Source: Aspidiotus rigidus (Eukaryota > Arthropoda > Insecta > Hemiptera > Diaspididae). From it: a DNA stretch of 64,000 nt. Of the stretch, positions 21,861 through 35,245 are shown in pieces. How positions within the stretch are numbered: the first letter of the stretch is position 1; the number at the start of each line of letters is the position of its first letter. The translations under genes and the position numbers were made by a program. Below the pieces are notes generated by a model. The model saw only the letters and a list, made by a program, of their open reading frames with translations. It made no database searches and had not been told where the DNA came from. Location of the stretch: contig JAVHKY010000058.1 of assembly GCA_035079385.1 (NCBI GenBank), forward strand, positions 310,001 to 374,000. Reading direction: 5' to 3'.

Positions 21861-22700
21861 TTTTTTTTAGACTCGACGCAAAAATTTACTCCAGAATTGA
21901 AAAGAAGATTTGAAGATTACGCAATTAATCATCTTGGAGGAATTTTGATTCTCTTCGAGCCCATCAACCCATTTTGATGCTCCGAAGTATTATTTAAGCA
22001 TTTTTAACAGGGAACCTGTTTTATGGGGGGCTATTTGAGAAATCTGGCGTCCGCCGTCCGCCGTGCGCCGTCCAGCGAAAAACTTAGAAAAATTTCGACC
22101 CTCGAGCCATGATAGGAGAGGGACTTAGAAAAATTTCGACTCTCAAGCTATATATGATAGGAGGGGGACTTGGAAAAATTTCGACTCTCGAGCCATATAT
22201 GATAGAAGGGGGACTTGGAAAAATTTCGACTCTCGAACCATATATGATAGGAGAGGGACTTAGAAAAATTTCGACTCTCGAGCTATATATGATAGAAGGG
22301 GGACTTGGAAAAATTTCGACTGTCGAGCTATATATGATCTAGGCTTCTTTGAATTTTCAATACCAAATCTCATTCGAATCATAAAACAGGTTCCCTGCGT
22401 TCCTCGTTTAACTTCGTTAAGGAAGCCGTAATTTTTTTGAACTCAGCGCGAACTTCCACTTGAAAATCGAATTAAAATTTAAACAATTTTTCGATTTGTC
22501 GAAATGTTGACCCTTTTTGGGCCCATTAACCCATTTCGGTGCTTCGAAGAATTTTTTAAACATTTTTTTCGGACTCAGTGCGAAATTCCACTTAAATAGT
22601 GATTTACAATTCAAAAGTTTGAACGATTTTCCACCTTGGGGAAATTTTGACCCTTTTTGGGCCCATTAACCCATTTTGGTGCTTCTTAGGATTTTGTTAC
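21861..22700. repeat. ~125-bp tandem repeat split by an inverted-repeat element
   Basis: Three diverged units: 21865-22005, about 22425-22560 and 22561-22690. They share GACTCAG(C/T)GCGAA, GGGCCCATTAACCCATTT (weaker in unit 1) and GGTGCTTCGAAGAATTTTTT. The element at 22006-22397 lies between the first and second. Confidence 0.7.
22006..22397. mobile_element. MITE-like element with inverted ends and inner minisatellite
   Basis: Starts AACAGGGAACCTGTTTTAT and ends ATAAAACAGGTTCCCTG: exact inverted repeats of 17 bp, each containing its own near-palindrome AACAGG-GAA-CCTGTT. The interior is six units of a 45-bp repeat (ACTTGGAAAAATTTCGACTC plus TCGAGCCATATATGATAGAA), starting at 22082 with 45-bp spacing after the first. 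There is no ORF of its own, though the 45-bp unit (15 codons) leaves a 77-codon frame. It may extend to the hairpin at 22400-22425 that also ends the 29390 copy. Confidence 0.75.
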
Positions 22701-22809
22701 TATTTTTTTCGTTTTTCCCGTCCAAATTGACTTAAGAGACAATAATCTAATTATTAAGATTTTCGAAATTCAGTTCAGTACCTACTGTAAATTAATTAAT
22801 TTTCAAGCC

Positions 22810-23045
22810 CTATTTTGGGAACCCTGACGATTTGGTGAATTTTCGGCACATTTTGGTCCATAACTCAGCTCAGAAAAGTCGTAGGAATTTCGGGTCCGGC
22901 TCAAATTAAAGATAAAATTAAGATACAAAATTCGTACGTTTAAACAATACGTCTAACGTTTTGCGTTTTCGCGCTACAACAGATTTAGCGCAAACTCCTA
23001 TTTAACTGGTAACATCTTTCTGCCCCATCCTGTATAGCTCCGAAG
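22810..23045 (+). repeat. third copy of the ~200-bp dispersed repeat
   Basis: GGCACATTTTGGTCCATAAC, CAAATTAAAGATAAAATTAA and CGCGCTACAACAGATTTAGC match 18225-18445. Confidence 0.7.
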
Positions 23046-25216
23046 AATCTGATGACGTCATAGATTTGGTACATCAAAATTTTTCAGATCTCACGTGCCC
23101 CATAAAACAGGTTTCTTATTTGGCTTTGCTAGAAAATCTTTCCTTTTCAGGGGACTCGAGTAGAACTGAAGAGAAGAGTTTGACAGCGTCGTCGAATAGT
23201 AGCTACAGATTCAAATTCTGCGACAGACCAATCGTTTTCAAAGTCCAACGGTATATCTTCTTTTGCTATTATTTCTCTCAGAGAGCGGCGCTATCAGAAA
23301 GTGACTGGAGCAGATGGATGCATAGTGATCAGGTAGGCCTTAATTCATACGAATAGCTACCTTACATTCGACACACTTATTTGAGGTTCATCGTAAAGTC
23401 GTACACTATCGCGTCGATATATTTCGAGTAGGAAAGTATGTTTCGAGAATCCGAGACAGTATTTTTCAAAGTAAAGAGTGCACAACTTCAATCGAGCCCT
23501 CTACTCGCCCCAGTTAGAAGAAATTCCTCTCTAAACATTGCACGTACAATCTTTGATGTCCACCAGCATAAATACTGTGTACATAAAGAAGGAGGAAAAA
23601 AAAGTATTACTTTTTTAGTTTCTTTATACATATATTATTTACTATCCACTCATGAGGAACGCGGCAGAATTATTATTTCCACCCGTTCGTATAACTCGCG
23701 TGCGTTTACTATTTTTCAATTTTGAAAAAGAGAAAAAATGAAAATGAGATTTCATTCTGGAGTCTTTTTTTCAAATCACTGATATACCCTGGAACGTTTC
23801 ACCCTCTGTTTGCTGAATATTCGTACGTACAACACCGTATGTCCGGGTAATAATAGCAATAACGGCGAACTGAAATAGAGCATATAAATACGATATAGAC
23901 ATAACAAATACATGGCGCATAAGTGAATACACGAAAATGTTGCTGAACCAATGTACGAGTAATACCTTTAAGACCATGGTAATGATGGAAGCGAAACGCG
24001 TGAAAATAAATTTCCATCAGGCGGAAATAGTTACACTAGTCTAACGAGAACGAACGAATAGATGCAGCCAGCGAGAAAAAAAAAAAAAAAAACACAGAAC
24101 GAGAAAACCGTTCGCTTCCCATCCTTCGTGCTGCAGGAATTTGTTAAAGTTTTCCAAAAGCTTTTGCACAGTATCTATCGTTTGCTTTTTCCTCGCGAGT
24201 TTTCCAACACTGATGAAAGTAAGTTATCTGCGGAGTGAATTTGTGCACATTATTTTTAGTAAAGTCCCTCTCACCCACTCTCTCTTTCTTCTTTGAAAGT
24301 TAAGCAGCGAGGGTCGTTTTAGAGGCTGAAACGGGAGCAATCATTCTTCGAATTTTCCATCGGTAAAATGTGGCTCATCACCCGCTTTTGTCAACAGTGC
24401 GGTAAACGGAGGAATTCTGATGAAAATTTTTACGTCGAAAAACGAGAAGCAGGTTGGACAAACTTGGTCACTTTGTGGCTCGCGTCAGTTGACAGCGGCG
24501 GTCCTTCCATTTTTACCTAGTCTAAGCACGGATTTTGAGGAATTTCGGTCAGTTTATACAAAATAATTACACTCGTTCCGTGCAAAAAAGTGGGTCTCAA
24601 TTTAAAATTGCGGGGTTTCGATTAGGTCGCTAAACAAGAGAAGTATAAGAATTCAAAAAGACAACAACCTCTCTGACACGAGATCTATTTTAAACGCGCG
24701 CGGAACACAAAAGCCCCACTGTTTCTTGTAAGATCGTTTAAAGAAACGCGATTTCAGTACGTCTTTGTAAGATTTCTTGGTTTTGTTTGTTTTCGGCAAA
24801 CGATGAACTTCTCCACGTGGATTTAAGTCGTAATAGAAATTACTTATTCTTAGACTACATTTGAATTCAGTTCCGTTTCTTCTTAGCGCGCAACAGAGTC
24901 CAAACATTTATTTCGTTGTTATTCAGTTATTTGTTAAAACTTTGGTGATTTTTGCACGTGCAGGTAAAGTTTCTTGACAAATCGTTCGAGAGTTGGAAGC
25001 CGAGTTTGGAGTGGCGTCTTTACGAGCTCGGGAAAGGATTAAGGAGAATCTTACTTAAAATGGATGAAACTTATTATTTTAATAGGATAATGTACAAGAA
25101 TACGCTAAATGTGGTCGGTATAATATTTTCAATACATCAGTCAACGGCAAGCTGAAACAAAAATTACTAGATGTTGTAGATAGAGCCGTATTTCCGTAGT
25201 TCTCTCTTTATCTGTT
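23046..25216. other. non-coding, nothing recognised
   Basis: Unassigned AT-rich sequence with short frames only. One TGACGTCA lies at 23053-23060. An 84-codon minus-strand frame at 24653-24907 has basic residues but no family motif. Confidence 0.4.
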
Positions 25217-26405
25217 TTTTTTTTTACAAGCTTTTAAGCTACGCTTTGGGCTATTAGCTTGATATACAGTATTACATTACATTAAAGGTACAGTCACCTT
25301 AAAGGCTAATTTTACTCGTACTATAATTTTAAAGATAGTTAAAGGTTTTAAAGTAGAGAGAAAAGATCGGCCGAGGTTAGGTATTGTACGAGTTCTGTGT
25401 ATGAGGTGTCATTTTTGAGTGCTTGTATTCTAGAGTGGGGTATGTTTAGTGAGTTTTATAAAGTTGTGAGTTCAGGGTCTGTAAAAATATGGTTTAGGTC
25501 TATTGTATTGAAGAGACATTTTGGACAGTTGGTTGGTTCTGAACGTGAAAGAAGGTGTGAGTGGGTGAGTCGGGTGTGTCCTATTCTGAGGCGGGTTAGA
25601 ACGGATCTTTCTTTTCTAGATAGTCTGCAAGTTGTGGGTTTGAGAGGGTTAGCCTTGATAGGGAGAAGTTTGTTTTCAAGTTGGTTAGACCACAGGTAAG
25701 ACCATTTTTTAAGTATTTTGGGGCAGTGGTGGTTTTTCATATCTGACGCTGGAATTTTCCACGACAGGGTCACGGTGTTGAAATTGGTTGAGTCTTTGGC
25801 TGCTTTGTCTATTATTGTGTTATGATGTTGATGATAGTGTGGATTCTTTGAATGATGGGGTTTTGCGAGAAGATATTTTGTATGGCTGAGAATGATGATA
25901 ACGAGTCTGTAATTATGAGATAATATTTGTTTTGGGTGGAAGTGGATATTTTTTCTAGGCATTTGAGGATCGCGGAAAGTTCTGCAGTGTATACTGAGGC
26001 TGAGTTTTGTATTCGAAAGCTGAAGAGAGAATTTTTGATTGAGAAGGCAATCCCAGTTTTATTGTGACGTTTTCAACCATCTGTAAAACAAAGGATGTGT
26101 GAGTGGTGGTTTTTTAAGAAATTTTCAATTTCTTTTTTGAGCTGTGTCTTGGGAAAGGAAGGTGAGAATTTGGTGAATTCGTCTTGGAAATTAGCTGTGT
26201 GTAGTGCCCATGGAGGGATGGAGTTGAAGATAGGAAATAGAGGGTAGAAGGTGAATTTTTGTTCGTTACTTCGTTCCAGTTTCATATGTTTTGTGGTGTC
26301 CAAAGAGAAATTTTCTATGTTGTTGGGGAGGAAAAGATGGTCGAAAGTCGGTGTGTTTGGGTTCGAGGATATGTTGGTCAGAAAAGAGGTCGTAAGTATC
26401 TGTCT
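25217..26405 (-). pseudogene. non-LTR retrotransposon 3' part: RNase H, tail and poly(A)
   Basis: Minus-strand remnant of a LINE-type element. In order: RNase H start CFTDG (near 26073), TGIAFSIKNS, then VYTAELSAILKCL, then AAKDSTNFNTVTL, ending in RSVLTRLRIGHTRLTHSHLL and CPKCLFNTIDLNHIF, the usual cysteine-histidine tail. A stop follows CFTDG and frames shift. The 3' UTR ends TAATGTAATGTAATACTGTA then a poly(A) run (T run at 25217-25226). The presence of RNase H suggests an I-group element. Confidence 0.88.
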
Positions 26406-26427
26406 GCGGTATTCCAGCTTGTGCTTA

Positions 26428-28031
26428 GGATCTTCTGAATCATGGTGTAATTCTTATGGGCTACTTTTTCAAAAAATAAATCAATAGAAAGTGTATGTGT
26501 ATCAAATTGGTGGACATTTCACACAGTGGCCTCTCACATCTTATTCACCAAAATGGACTCAATAAAGATAACACTATCTTTCTACACATATAACAAGGCG
26601 CCCCCATTCTGCTGATCGTTTCAGACTAAATTCCAATTGAATTAGATGGAGATAGAAATTGGAGACTGGTATCTTTGTACACATATAAGAAGGCTCCCAT
26701 TCTGCTGATCGTTTAAGGCTAAATTCCAATTGAATTAAATGGATGATAATATGGACAGAAATTGGAGAATGGTATCTTTCTACACATACAACAAGCCTCC
26801 CTTTTCTGCTGATCGTTTCAGGCTGCTTTTTGATTGACAGAAATTGGAGAATGGTATCTTTCTACACACATAACAAGGCTCCCCTTCTGCTGATCGTTTC
26901 AAGCTGCATTTAAATGGATGATAATATGGACAGAAATTGGAGAATGGTTTCTTTCTACACATACAACAAGCCTCCCTTTTCTGCTGATCGTTTCAGGCTG
27001 CATTTCAATTGAATTAAATGGATGATAATAATGAACAGAAATTGGAGAATGGTATCTTTCTATACATATAACAAGGCTCCCATTCTGCTGATTGTTTTAG
27101 GCTAAATTCCAATTGAATTAAATGGATGATAATATGGACAGAAATTGGAGAATGGTATCTTTCTGCATATATGACAAGGCTCCCATTCTCCTGATTGTTT
27201 CAAGCTGAATTTCAAATCAAATGGATGATAATATAGACAGAAATTGGAGAATGGTATCTTTCTACACATATAACAAGGCTCCCCCTCTGCTGATCGTTTC
27301 GAGCTGCATTTCAATTCTATTTAAATGGATGATAATATGGACAGAAATTGGAGAATGGTATCTTTCTACACATATAAGAAGGCTCATTTTTCTGCTGATC
27401 GTTTCGGGCTGAATTTTAATTGAATTTGAATGGATGATAATATTATGGGCAAAAATTGGAGAATGGTATCTTTCTACATATATAACAAAGCTCCCATTCT
27501 GCTGATCGTTTTAGGCTTAATTCCGATTGAATTAAATGGATGATAATATGGACAGAAATTGGAGAGTGGTATCAATACTTTTCTTTCGAACGGGGAACCC
27601 GCTATCCCTTTTGTTGGGGGTACTTTCAAGAAATTTTCGTCCGCAAACGCGGGGGCTCCGAAGTTGATGACGTCACGGAGAGGGAGGGTGGGACTTAAAA
27701 CAATTTCGACCTTGAGCTATGTATGATAAGAGGGGAATTTCGAAAAATTTCGACTCGGGTTCGCGATCCGAGGTTGATGACTTCCCGGAGGGGAAGGGGG
27801 GGACTTGAATAAATGTCGACTCTCGAGGCTTATATGATAGGAGGGACGGGGGGACACAGAGAGCCTGTTTTGTGGAGTACCTTGAAAGGGCATTTTGAGT
27901 CTTATAGTGTTGCACATCAGGCTCATTAATGGGGCTAGGCTTTCTTCAGTGGTGGAGGGGTCTTGGGGGTTCTCCGCTCGCCGTTGTGCTCGTCGTTGCA
28001 AAACTACAACGGCGTCCCAATTTTTTTTTTC
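26428..28031 (+). mobile_element. satellite-bearing dispersed repeat, copy 3
   Basis: Same order as 19062-20716 but without the (CT)n tract: conserved end (26428-26574), about ten ~105-bp units, GAACGGGGAACCCGC block (27592-27850), a tail, and the 9-bp stem CGCCGTTGT/ACAACGGCG at 27979-28014 followed by TCCCAATTTTTTTTTT. It begins directly after non-LTR sequence at 26405-26427. Confidence 0.85.
26575..27570 (+). repeat. ~105-bp satellite array, about ten units
   Basis: Same unit as 19271-20262, with several shortened units near 26640 and 26830. Frames such as KIPFSNFCPYYHPF on the minus strand are repeat by-products. Confidence 0.93.
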
Positions 28032-28064
28032 ACGAGCTCTTCGACTACTCAACAGGTCATTAGC

Positions 28065-28960
28065 ACGGGGAGAGATGTTTGGATTAAATGGATTTGTAGT
28101 AATAGGAGGATCGGAGGAAGTTAAAGGTGTTGGTTATCGTTTCTATGTTATTGCAAAGAGCAGACGGGGTATCGGTGGAAAGAGAAAATGAATGTCTGAT
28201 GTTTATGAGAAAGGGGCAGATGAAAAAGTGAGAGACAGATAAATTCTCAGTTTGCCAGTATTGACATGAGGGACGGGCAGAGAGTCCAAAGATAAGGAAG
28301 GAGTTGGCTAGACGAGTGCGTTCAATTCGTAGTCGGGTTACAACTATATCTTCGCGGCGTGAGGGACGGATTGAAGAGGACCAGGGAGTCGAGTATTTTA
28401 AATTAGCGAAATTTGTTGCAGGGTTCAGAAGACTAGAGATTGTGCTATGATGAGGTGATTTGTGAAAGGTAGAATGATTTTAAACCACGGGCCGGAGAAA
28501 GGGAGCGATTGAGGGAAAAAACAAGGCTTGCTTAGCAGGCAGATCCACTGCCTCGTGTTCCGGTAGACCGATATATCCAACTGAAGACAGGGAAGATGTT
28601 GAAATGTGCGGGACTATGAGAATGCGCTGAACGATAAGACTGGAAGAGTACGGGTTTTGTACGGCTTGGAGAGACGAGAGAGAGTCAGAGAGCAGGAGGA
28701 ACTTACAGGGTTAAGGGAGAAGAGTGAGGAGAGTAAGGCAGGTATTTATGGCAGATAGTTCGGCAAAATATATGGAGGTTGAGTTTTTCAAACAAAAGTG
28801 CAGGACTTCACCATTGATGGAGAAGGCGTAGCCAGTTTTAGGGCCCGATTTAGAACCATCTGTAAAGCACAGGTTTTGGGAAGGGAAGTCGTTATCAATC
28901 AAGTCTTTTATGTGTCTTATATAGATTACATTAGCCGATTTTGGTAGATTGGCCACGTCG
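28065..28960 (-). pseudogene. non-LTR retrotransposon RNase H fragment
   Basis: Minus strand. LCFTDGSKSGPKTGYAFSI, then STSIYFAELSAINTCLTLL (28711-28956) are RNase H active-site motifs. Downstream, decayed frames give LRIERTRLANSFLIFG and CQYW, the equivalent of the LTRLRIGHTRLTHS tail at 25.5 kb. This is a different and more diverged copy. Confidence 0.8.
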
Positions 28961-29184
28961 AGGAGAATGAGAGGTGATGAGGATGTTTATGGAGGGATGG
29001 ATGAGAAGATGGGAGGAAGGGGCTGAAATTCAAGATGGTGGTCAGGATGAGATTATAATGAGAGGAGTAGAGAATTTTGGGGGAGGAGAGAGGGTTGGTA
29101 GGTACGGAGATGGGAGACTGGGCTGTAGACTCGAGGAAATTGCCTGTAATGGATAATTTTCCCCGACTGCCCGGCGCGGCGCTC

Positions 29185-29350
29185 TATACATACAGGGAGA
29201 CTGAACGAAGCTTTTCCATCCGTTTCGATGAGCATAAAAAGGCGTTTGATACTAATCAAAAAACGAGAAAGTCGACGTTTGTGGAACATTTAATTGAGGC
29301 TGGTCATCAGTTCGACCGCAATAAATGCCATCTGATTCAGTATGAACTAA
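29185..29350 (+). pseudogene. GIY-YIG endonuclease fragment of a second PLE type
   Basis: The plus frame reads YTYRETERSFSIRFDEHKKA, then KSTFVEHLIEAGHQF. This matches the YIGETxRxxxxRxxEH and FxxHLxxxGHxF signature of PLE endonucleases, with YIGET changed to YTYRET. Only the endonuclease part is left. It differs enough from the copies at 6.5, 36.5 and 40.5 kb to come from another PLE lineage. Confidence 0.7.
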
Positions 29351-29371
29351 GGTTCCGTCGTCGGAGGGATC

Positions 29372-29505
29372 CCTCTCGTATCGTAGCTCGGAAGTCGACA
29401 TTTTTCCAAGTCCAAGTATAGCTCGAGAGTTGATTTTTCGTTTCCCATAAAACAGGTTCCTTGTACCCTTCGTTTAACCATTAACGAACCTGTGAATTTT
29501 CTGTG
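29372..29505. repeat. end fragment of the GGGAACCTG inverted-repeat family
   Basis: CGGAAGTCGACATTTTTCCA, then CCCATAAAACAGGTTCCTTG and the hairpin TTCGTTTAACCATTAACGAA. Confidence 0.6.
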
Positions 29506-32500
29506 TTCTCGATGAATTATTCTGCAACAGACAGTTGTAAAAGTTGCTTCTGTTATAGTTTGGTAATTTAGGAAGAAATGCCTGCTATTCAGAGAAAAAC
29601 CGCAAGCCCGAGCATTCAAAATTCAAATCTCATTCTTTTCTTGTGAGTGACAAACAACTTTCCAAAAATACGCGCTGTATTTCAAGTTTATTTCGTCGTC
29701 GGCGTAATTTTTTTCGTAAAAATTCGGAATTAGAATACAGCTCGCACAGAAGTTTGAGCTTGTGTGGCGACGCGCAATCAGAATGAAATTTCTCTCATTA
29801 GAAACGGTATATAGCCGTGTTCGCTCGTTACATATTGTAAATATTATTTAAATTCGCGACGTTATAAATTACCGTCCCGAGTAATTCGTTTCAATTTTGA
29901 GAAAGTTTCTCACGTAAAATAGCACCTCTACTGAGGAACACGCATTTTCGAATCTTACGCGTCAACAGTTCGTGAAAAAATTTCATTTCCGTTTCCGGTA
30001 GCCTATATTAGACATCGTTTCCTGGCACCCTTTCTATGCAAAAATAGTTAGGGTAGGCCTCGGTAAAAGAGCGACCGCGCAACTACTCACCACTTTACGC
30101 TCAAAAAGCTTTCAACCATACACAATATGTTTTCGTACGGTAAATCTGAAAGAGGGCTCGTATAAAGCTGTATTTTAATATCGTTTTCATTTTCGTTCTT
30201 TTTCTTTTTTTTTTCTCATTGTTTCATCTTCCTTACTATTTCGTTAATTTTCAATCGTACTTTCCCACTGCGAAGTAAATTCTAATGTAATTTCTGTACT
30301 TTCTAACGAATTTAAGAACGTACTTGGAGAATATTTTGCGAAACTGAGTATCATTGATGGTTTTCCGAGTTGTTTGATAAACTTTGTAAATATGTACAGT
30401 AGCCTCTAGGTTTATTTTTTCCCCCATCCGAACCTTCCCTTTTTAATGGGGAAAAAAGTAAACAAAAACTTTTATACGAATAATTTTATGACAGCATTAA
30501 GCTCGGAGACGTCCATTATACAGGATTTTCATGGCTAGTGAAACTGAAAAAAATCTTGACTTGACCCGAAAACCGAATGACCACAGGCGAAACTTTTTCC
30601 TCTCAGAATATTATGCTTATTTCAGTTTCGAAGTATATTCGAAAGGTAAAGAAATGGTAACTAAAACGAGGAAAACGAGTCAAATTTTACCGGTCGTGTT
30701 GATATCAAAAGAAATGCGCAATCCGATAAAGAGTAGGTGAAATTAAAGCTACCTTGTGAATTTATCGACGAATTAATGAACGCGGGTGACGAGCCGAGCT
30801 TCAGGCGGGCACGGCGCGTGACGTGTAATGAGAAGCACCAGTAATCGGCCGTTCTTCTTCAATGTATGCAAAGCAGCTTCTCGTCATCGTAAGAACAAGA
30901 AGGAAACCTTGTGCCTCGAGAAAGGAGTATAGCTTTTGTATAACAGCGCGCAGTATTTGCATTAATAACAATTCGGAAAGATGAGGGAGAAAAGGACTTC
31001 GTTACATAATTTCGGCATTAGTTATTTATTGCACGTCGTTTGGCACTCCGCACAAGACGTCATATTTTCCAAAAAAATATCCCGATTCTTAAGAAATTAT
31101 AACGACGAATTCGAAATCTATTGGAAGTGAAAATATCAACCTACAAATTGAAAAAAGATCCTGGAATTAAGCAACTTTTTCCTCAGCGCTCAAGCCTCTT
31201 CCTATGATGAAAGTATTCCCGAACCTTTTCAAAATCTCTCCACTGTTAGGAGGAGTCAACTTGCAGCTGAGAGGGAGGGAGGCATCATGTCGAATATTAA
31301 ACGAAGTGGCATACCTTATTTGTATTGACTCAGTAGCTTGGGAAAGGGACAGGAAATACCTACCCTCTGCAAGAGTCCATTCTAGATTCCTTATATTACA
31401 AACAGTGGTTGAATATTCACCTACTAAAAATGTCGTATAACTAACACGTGCTCAACCTATGACGTCATCAGGATAGTCTCTATAGCTCAAGGCCACTGCC
31501 CCCCGCGAAGCCCATTTTAGATTCCTTGGTAGTGTATTGCAGCCAGCCGAAGAAAGAAGGTAAATTCAGCTAAAATTTCGCTGCTAAGTGAGGAACTGAA
31601 AACCAGTTTTATTAGGCCCTTTTACAAGTCGAAAGCCAGAAGAAGCCAAATTTTTTCGGTTTTTCAAAGACTCGCAAATTCTTGGATCACGACCAAATTT
31701 TGACAATTTTGAAGTTTCATGAATTTAAAACTTCAAAGTTTTTAAAGACAGATATAATATTGTTTTGCATATTATTTTTTCTCAATTGTTTGAGTAAGAA
31801 ACTCACGACAGGTTGACGGCTAAGAAACCCAGCTGACGGCAATACAGCATGGATGTGAGTATTATACGAATGTGCCTCGCTCCAGTGCTGCAGCCCCCCA
31901 ACTATAGCTGAAACTGAAGAGGCAACCGATCAATATCTTTGTAAGGCGAGCAAAGCCTTAATATTTTCCTGATAGATTTTTCGCATTTCCATTGCTTCTA
32001 TAAGCTATTGCGTTCTAATTTGTCGATTGATCGATTAGCTGAGACGCAGCTGAATTTTCCCGAAAGCCAAAATCTGAAAGCCGAAGCTGTACTACTATCA
32101 AGGTCGCAAATTCAAGTCGAAAGCCAAAGTTAAAATCTTCAGCTGCAGTACACTATTCCTGAGGGTAGCACATGCTAACAGTTTCCCGGCGAATGACTTC
32201 ATCAGACTAGCCCCTAAGTAGGTCAAGGTCAATCTGAACAAAGGGCGTGACTTCAGGTCGAGATCATAAGAAGAGAAGAAAGCCGAACCTGTATCATTAT
32301 CAAAGTCGAAAATTGTAGGTCGAGGTCAATCTGGCCTTGAGCGCGACATCAGGTCAAGATCATGAAGAGAGAAGCCAATTCAGGTCAATACCCACTACAG
32401 ATCTTTTGATTAGCATATTATACTATGACAACGTCAAAGTTGTTCCGACGTACGTTAAGAGTAATCGAGATCAGAGGCGTGACATCAGGGTAGCTACGTC

Positions 32501-35245
32501 TCTGCCCCTTCCCTTTCGCCCTAGTCTAGCATGCTCAAGCTAAAAGATGTGAGGTCGTAAACGGTCGAGTAAGATTTCGGAAATTCAGGAACCAGGGGTA
32601 GAACTCAGCAAATGAATGAATTATGTCAAAATTCCGATTATCAAACCACATACATGAAAAGGGGGTTTTGTAGGAGTGCGCAATCGTCGGCATTCGAATT
32701 TCGTGCATTATTTTTTTCTTTCTGGAGGTCAAAGAGATTGACCCGATGAAGCACGTTAGCGAACCTGTGGATCAAATTGAAAGGAGGACAAGTTTTTTCA
32801 AGGAAGTCGGATCAATTAGTGTTCAACGCAATTGGAGATAGCCCAAGATGTGAACGTAAACGGTATTGGCTGGTGAGACGCCGAAGAAGGCTCCTTGCTT
32901 ATTTGGTGTTGTTGTATGGGTGCCGCGCTGGCGAGTGTAATGACGGGCTCTCAATGGGATGCCGGTTGAGCTGGGTCCGGCAGCTGGAAACGAAGTTCCG
33001 GAGCTGGACTGGCCAACTTCGGATAAGGTGAGTGCGTATAGGTTGCTTCTTGTCGAGACACTACAGTTGATGGGATACCGCTTGAGCCCACTCATTTGGT
33101 GAATAGTTCTGTAGGGTCATGATGGTGAGCATTCCCGCTTGAGGGATTGGTAACTAGGTAGGATTCTGATGTATTCCAAGCTTAATTATATAGAAAATGT
33201 ATTATTGTAATACTCGAGTCCTGCTTTACAAGAGAGGCAAGCTGGAGCTCAGAGGGGATAGAATATACTACATGAACAATATTACGCGTATGCTAGGCTA
33301 GATAAGGGGAGCTACTTAGTCTACCATACACTTTACTAGATTAAGAAGGCGATGGGGGTCGAACAAAAGACCCCGTCTGTTACCCGTGACTCAGTTTGTC
33401 CAACACACACGTTATACTAGGCTAAGAAATGCTCATTCAAGCCACTGAGGGCGTCACAAGGCCGGCTGGCCCTTAACCTATTTCATGGACAACATATAAA
33501 TTACGTCATTTTTTTGTTTCTTTGTGAAAGATTCTCGTGTACATTGGTTCCTAAAGGTAAGTCAGACTTATTCTCGGCTATTAATGCAAGTCCATACCTC
33601 AACGACATTAAGAATATCATGACACTAAAATTAAAATCTGTGAGCACGTTTTGTATGGGTGTGAAGAGACAGTGCAGTTTTAAGGTGAGAAAGGAATGAA
33701 GATGAAGGATGCAGAAAAATTTGAACTTTTACAGTGACATTGTAGAAGAGCTCAAAAGGTCCGAAGAGAGGAAAAAGGAAAAGGTGACCCGGAACTTCCA
33801 GAGGCCCAGATTTATGAACAAATTATAAATTCATAATCTTAAATATGTAAAGAACATTCTTAGTTCTGACCCGCTGATAGCAGATTTTCCCCGGAAGCTT
33901 CGTTTGGCCCTCGGCGACTCTGACGATATGAAATCATAAATGTAAAAGAAATCCATTTTCCTGATGCCGTGCTTGAAGAAATTCAATTTGACAGTACTCG
34001 GACTTTTTCGTAACCTGTCGGCAAGAACATTATGCCATGCCCACCAGCAAAAATTATTTAATAAGTAACTCCGTGCGATACAGAATTGACAGTTGAAAGC
34101 CACTATTGAACCAAGAATGCGTCTCGTCTTCATAATTATAAATTCTAACAAGCGAGCACCCCGTATCCACAATATTGGTTTTCGTGTTTGTATTTTGTAT
34201 TTGCTTTATGCATATAGTCGCTGCTATATCAAGTATTTTATAGAACGTTAAAAAACTATACTGTAATGGTTCCATCGCGTGCCATCAACTTCATATTACC
34301 GTAATAAAGACTATTTTTCTTTTTTCTTTAGTTTCGCATGCATCCTCCTCCCGCTTCTTCTTCGCGATACGTTCTTTTCGCTGTTTGTCAAAAGCTTGTA
34401 GGTACCCCTTTTAAATGAAAAATGAAATTGTAAATTCGTAATTAAAGTACGAAGAACTTCAGAATTATATATACGTGTACGTCTTCGAGTTTGAATACTA
34501 TATAGACCTTATATACCACCACTTAATGATACTTTAGTTTACCGCGCTTACAACACGCCACTTGTACCCGTTCATCTGTTGAAAAGCTAATTCTTAACTA
34601 CTTGAGCTAATAACAGCGCCTATATCGCACGAGGTACTTACCGCGCTCTAACTGGCAAAAATGACGACGGCAACAACAACAACTACTGAGTGTCTATTAT
34701 CGAAATACAAGTCTGTTCCTCATCTTAATTATTTGTTCAATCATTTCTACAAAGGCGAAAGATCTACAGAAAATGAAGTGAATAGGACGAGGATGACAGG
34801 ACGACCTAAAACGTATTGCACTCTTTTACATTATCAAGTTGAAGAATAACGCGCTCAAAATCAATTTTTTCTTAGCATTAACCGAAGTCCAGATATCAAC
34901 TCAGTCGACGAAGTTTGAACCAGGGATGAGACGAATGAATCCTCCCCCCCCTTGAGGATCTCGATGTTGATGAGCAGAAAAAATTTTAGTTCGTGCTTCG
35001 TCCATCCCTGGTATCCTACCTCTACAGAAATTTCTGGCTAATGAGGCAACAGAAAAAAGATCACAGAATATCTTCTCATTCCTACGAGCGATCAGTAACA
35101 CTGTCCACGAAACAGCGTGTAAAAAGTGGCTCAAACTCCGGTTGAGCAATGTAGAAGACCAAAGTTGAAAAAGTTTTTCAAGTGACAATTCTACTTTATG
35201 AGTTGCTTTTACAAGAATACTTTCGGGTGTCATCCCACCATCAGT
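29506..35245. other. long stretch without a recognised gene
   Basis: AT-rich and mostly unassigned. 32235-32500 has two diverged ~96-bp units sharing GACATCAGGTCAAGATCATG-like sequence. 32745-32780 has GTTAGCGAACCTGTGGATCA, resembling the hairpin end of the GGGAACCTG family. 32860-33030 is a GC-richer patch without a recognised product. A 125-codon minus-strand frame at 34901-35278 has no known motif. Confidence 0.4.
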
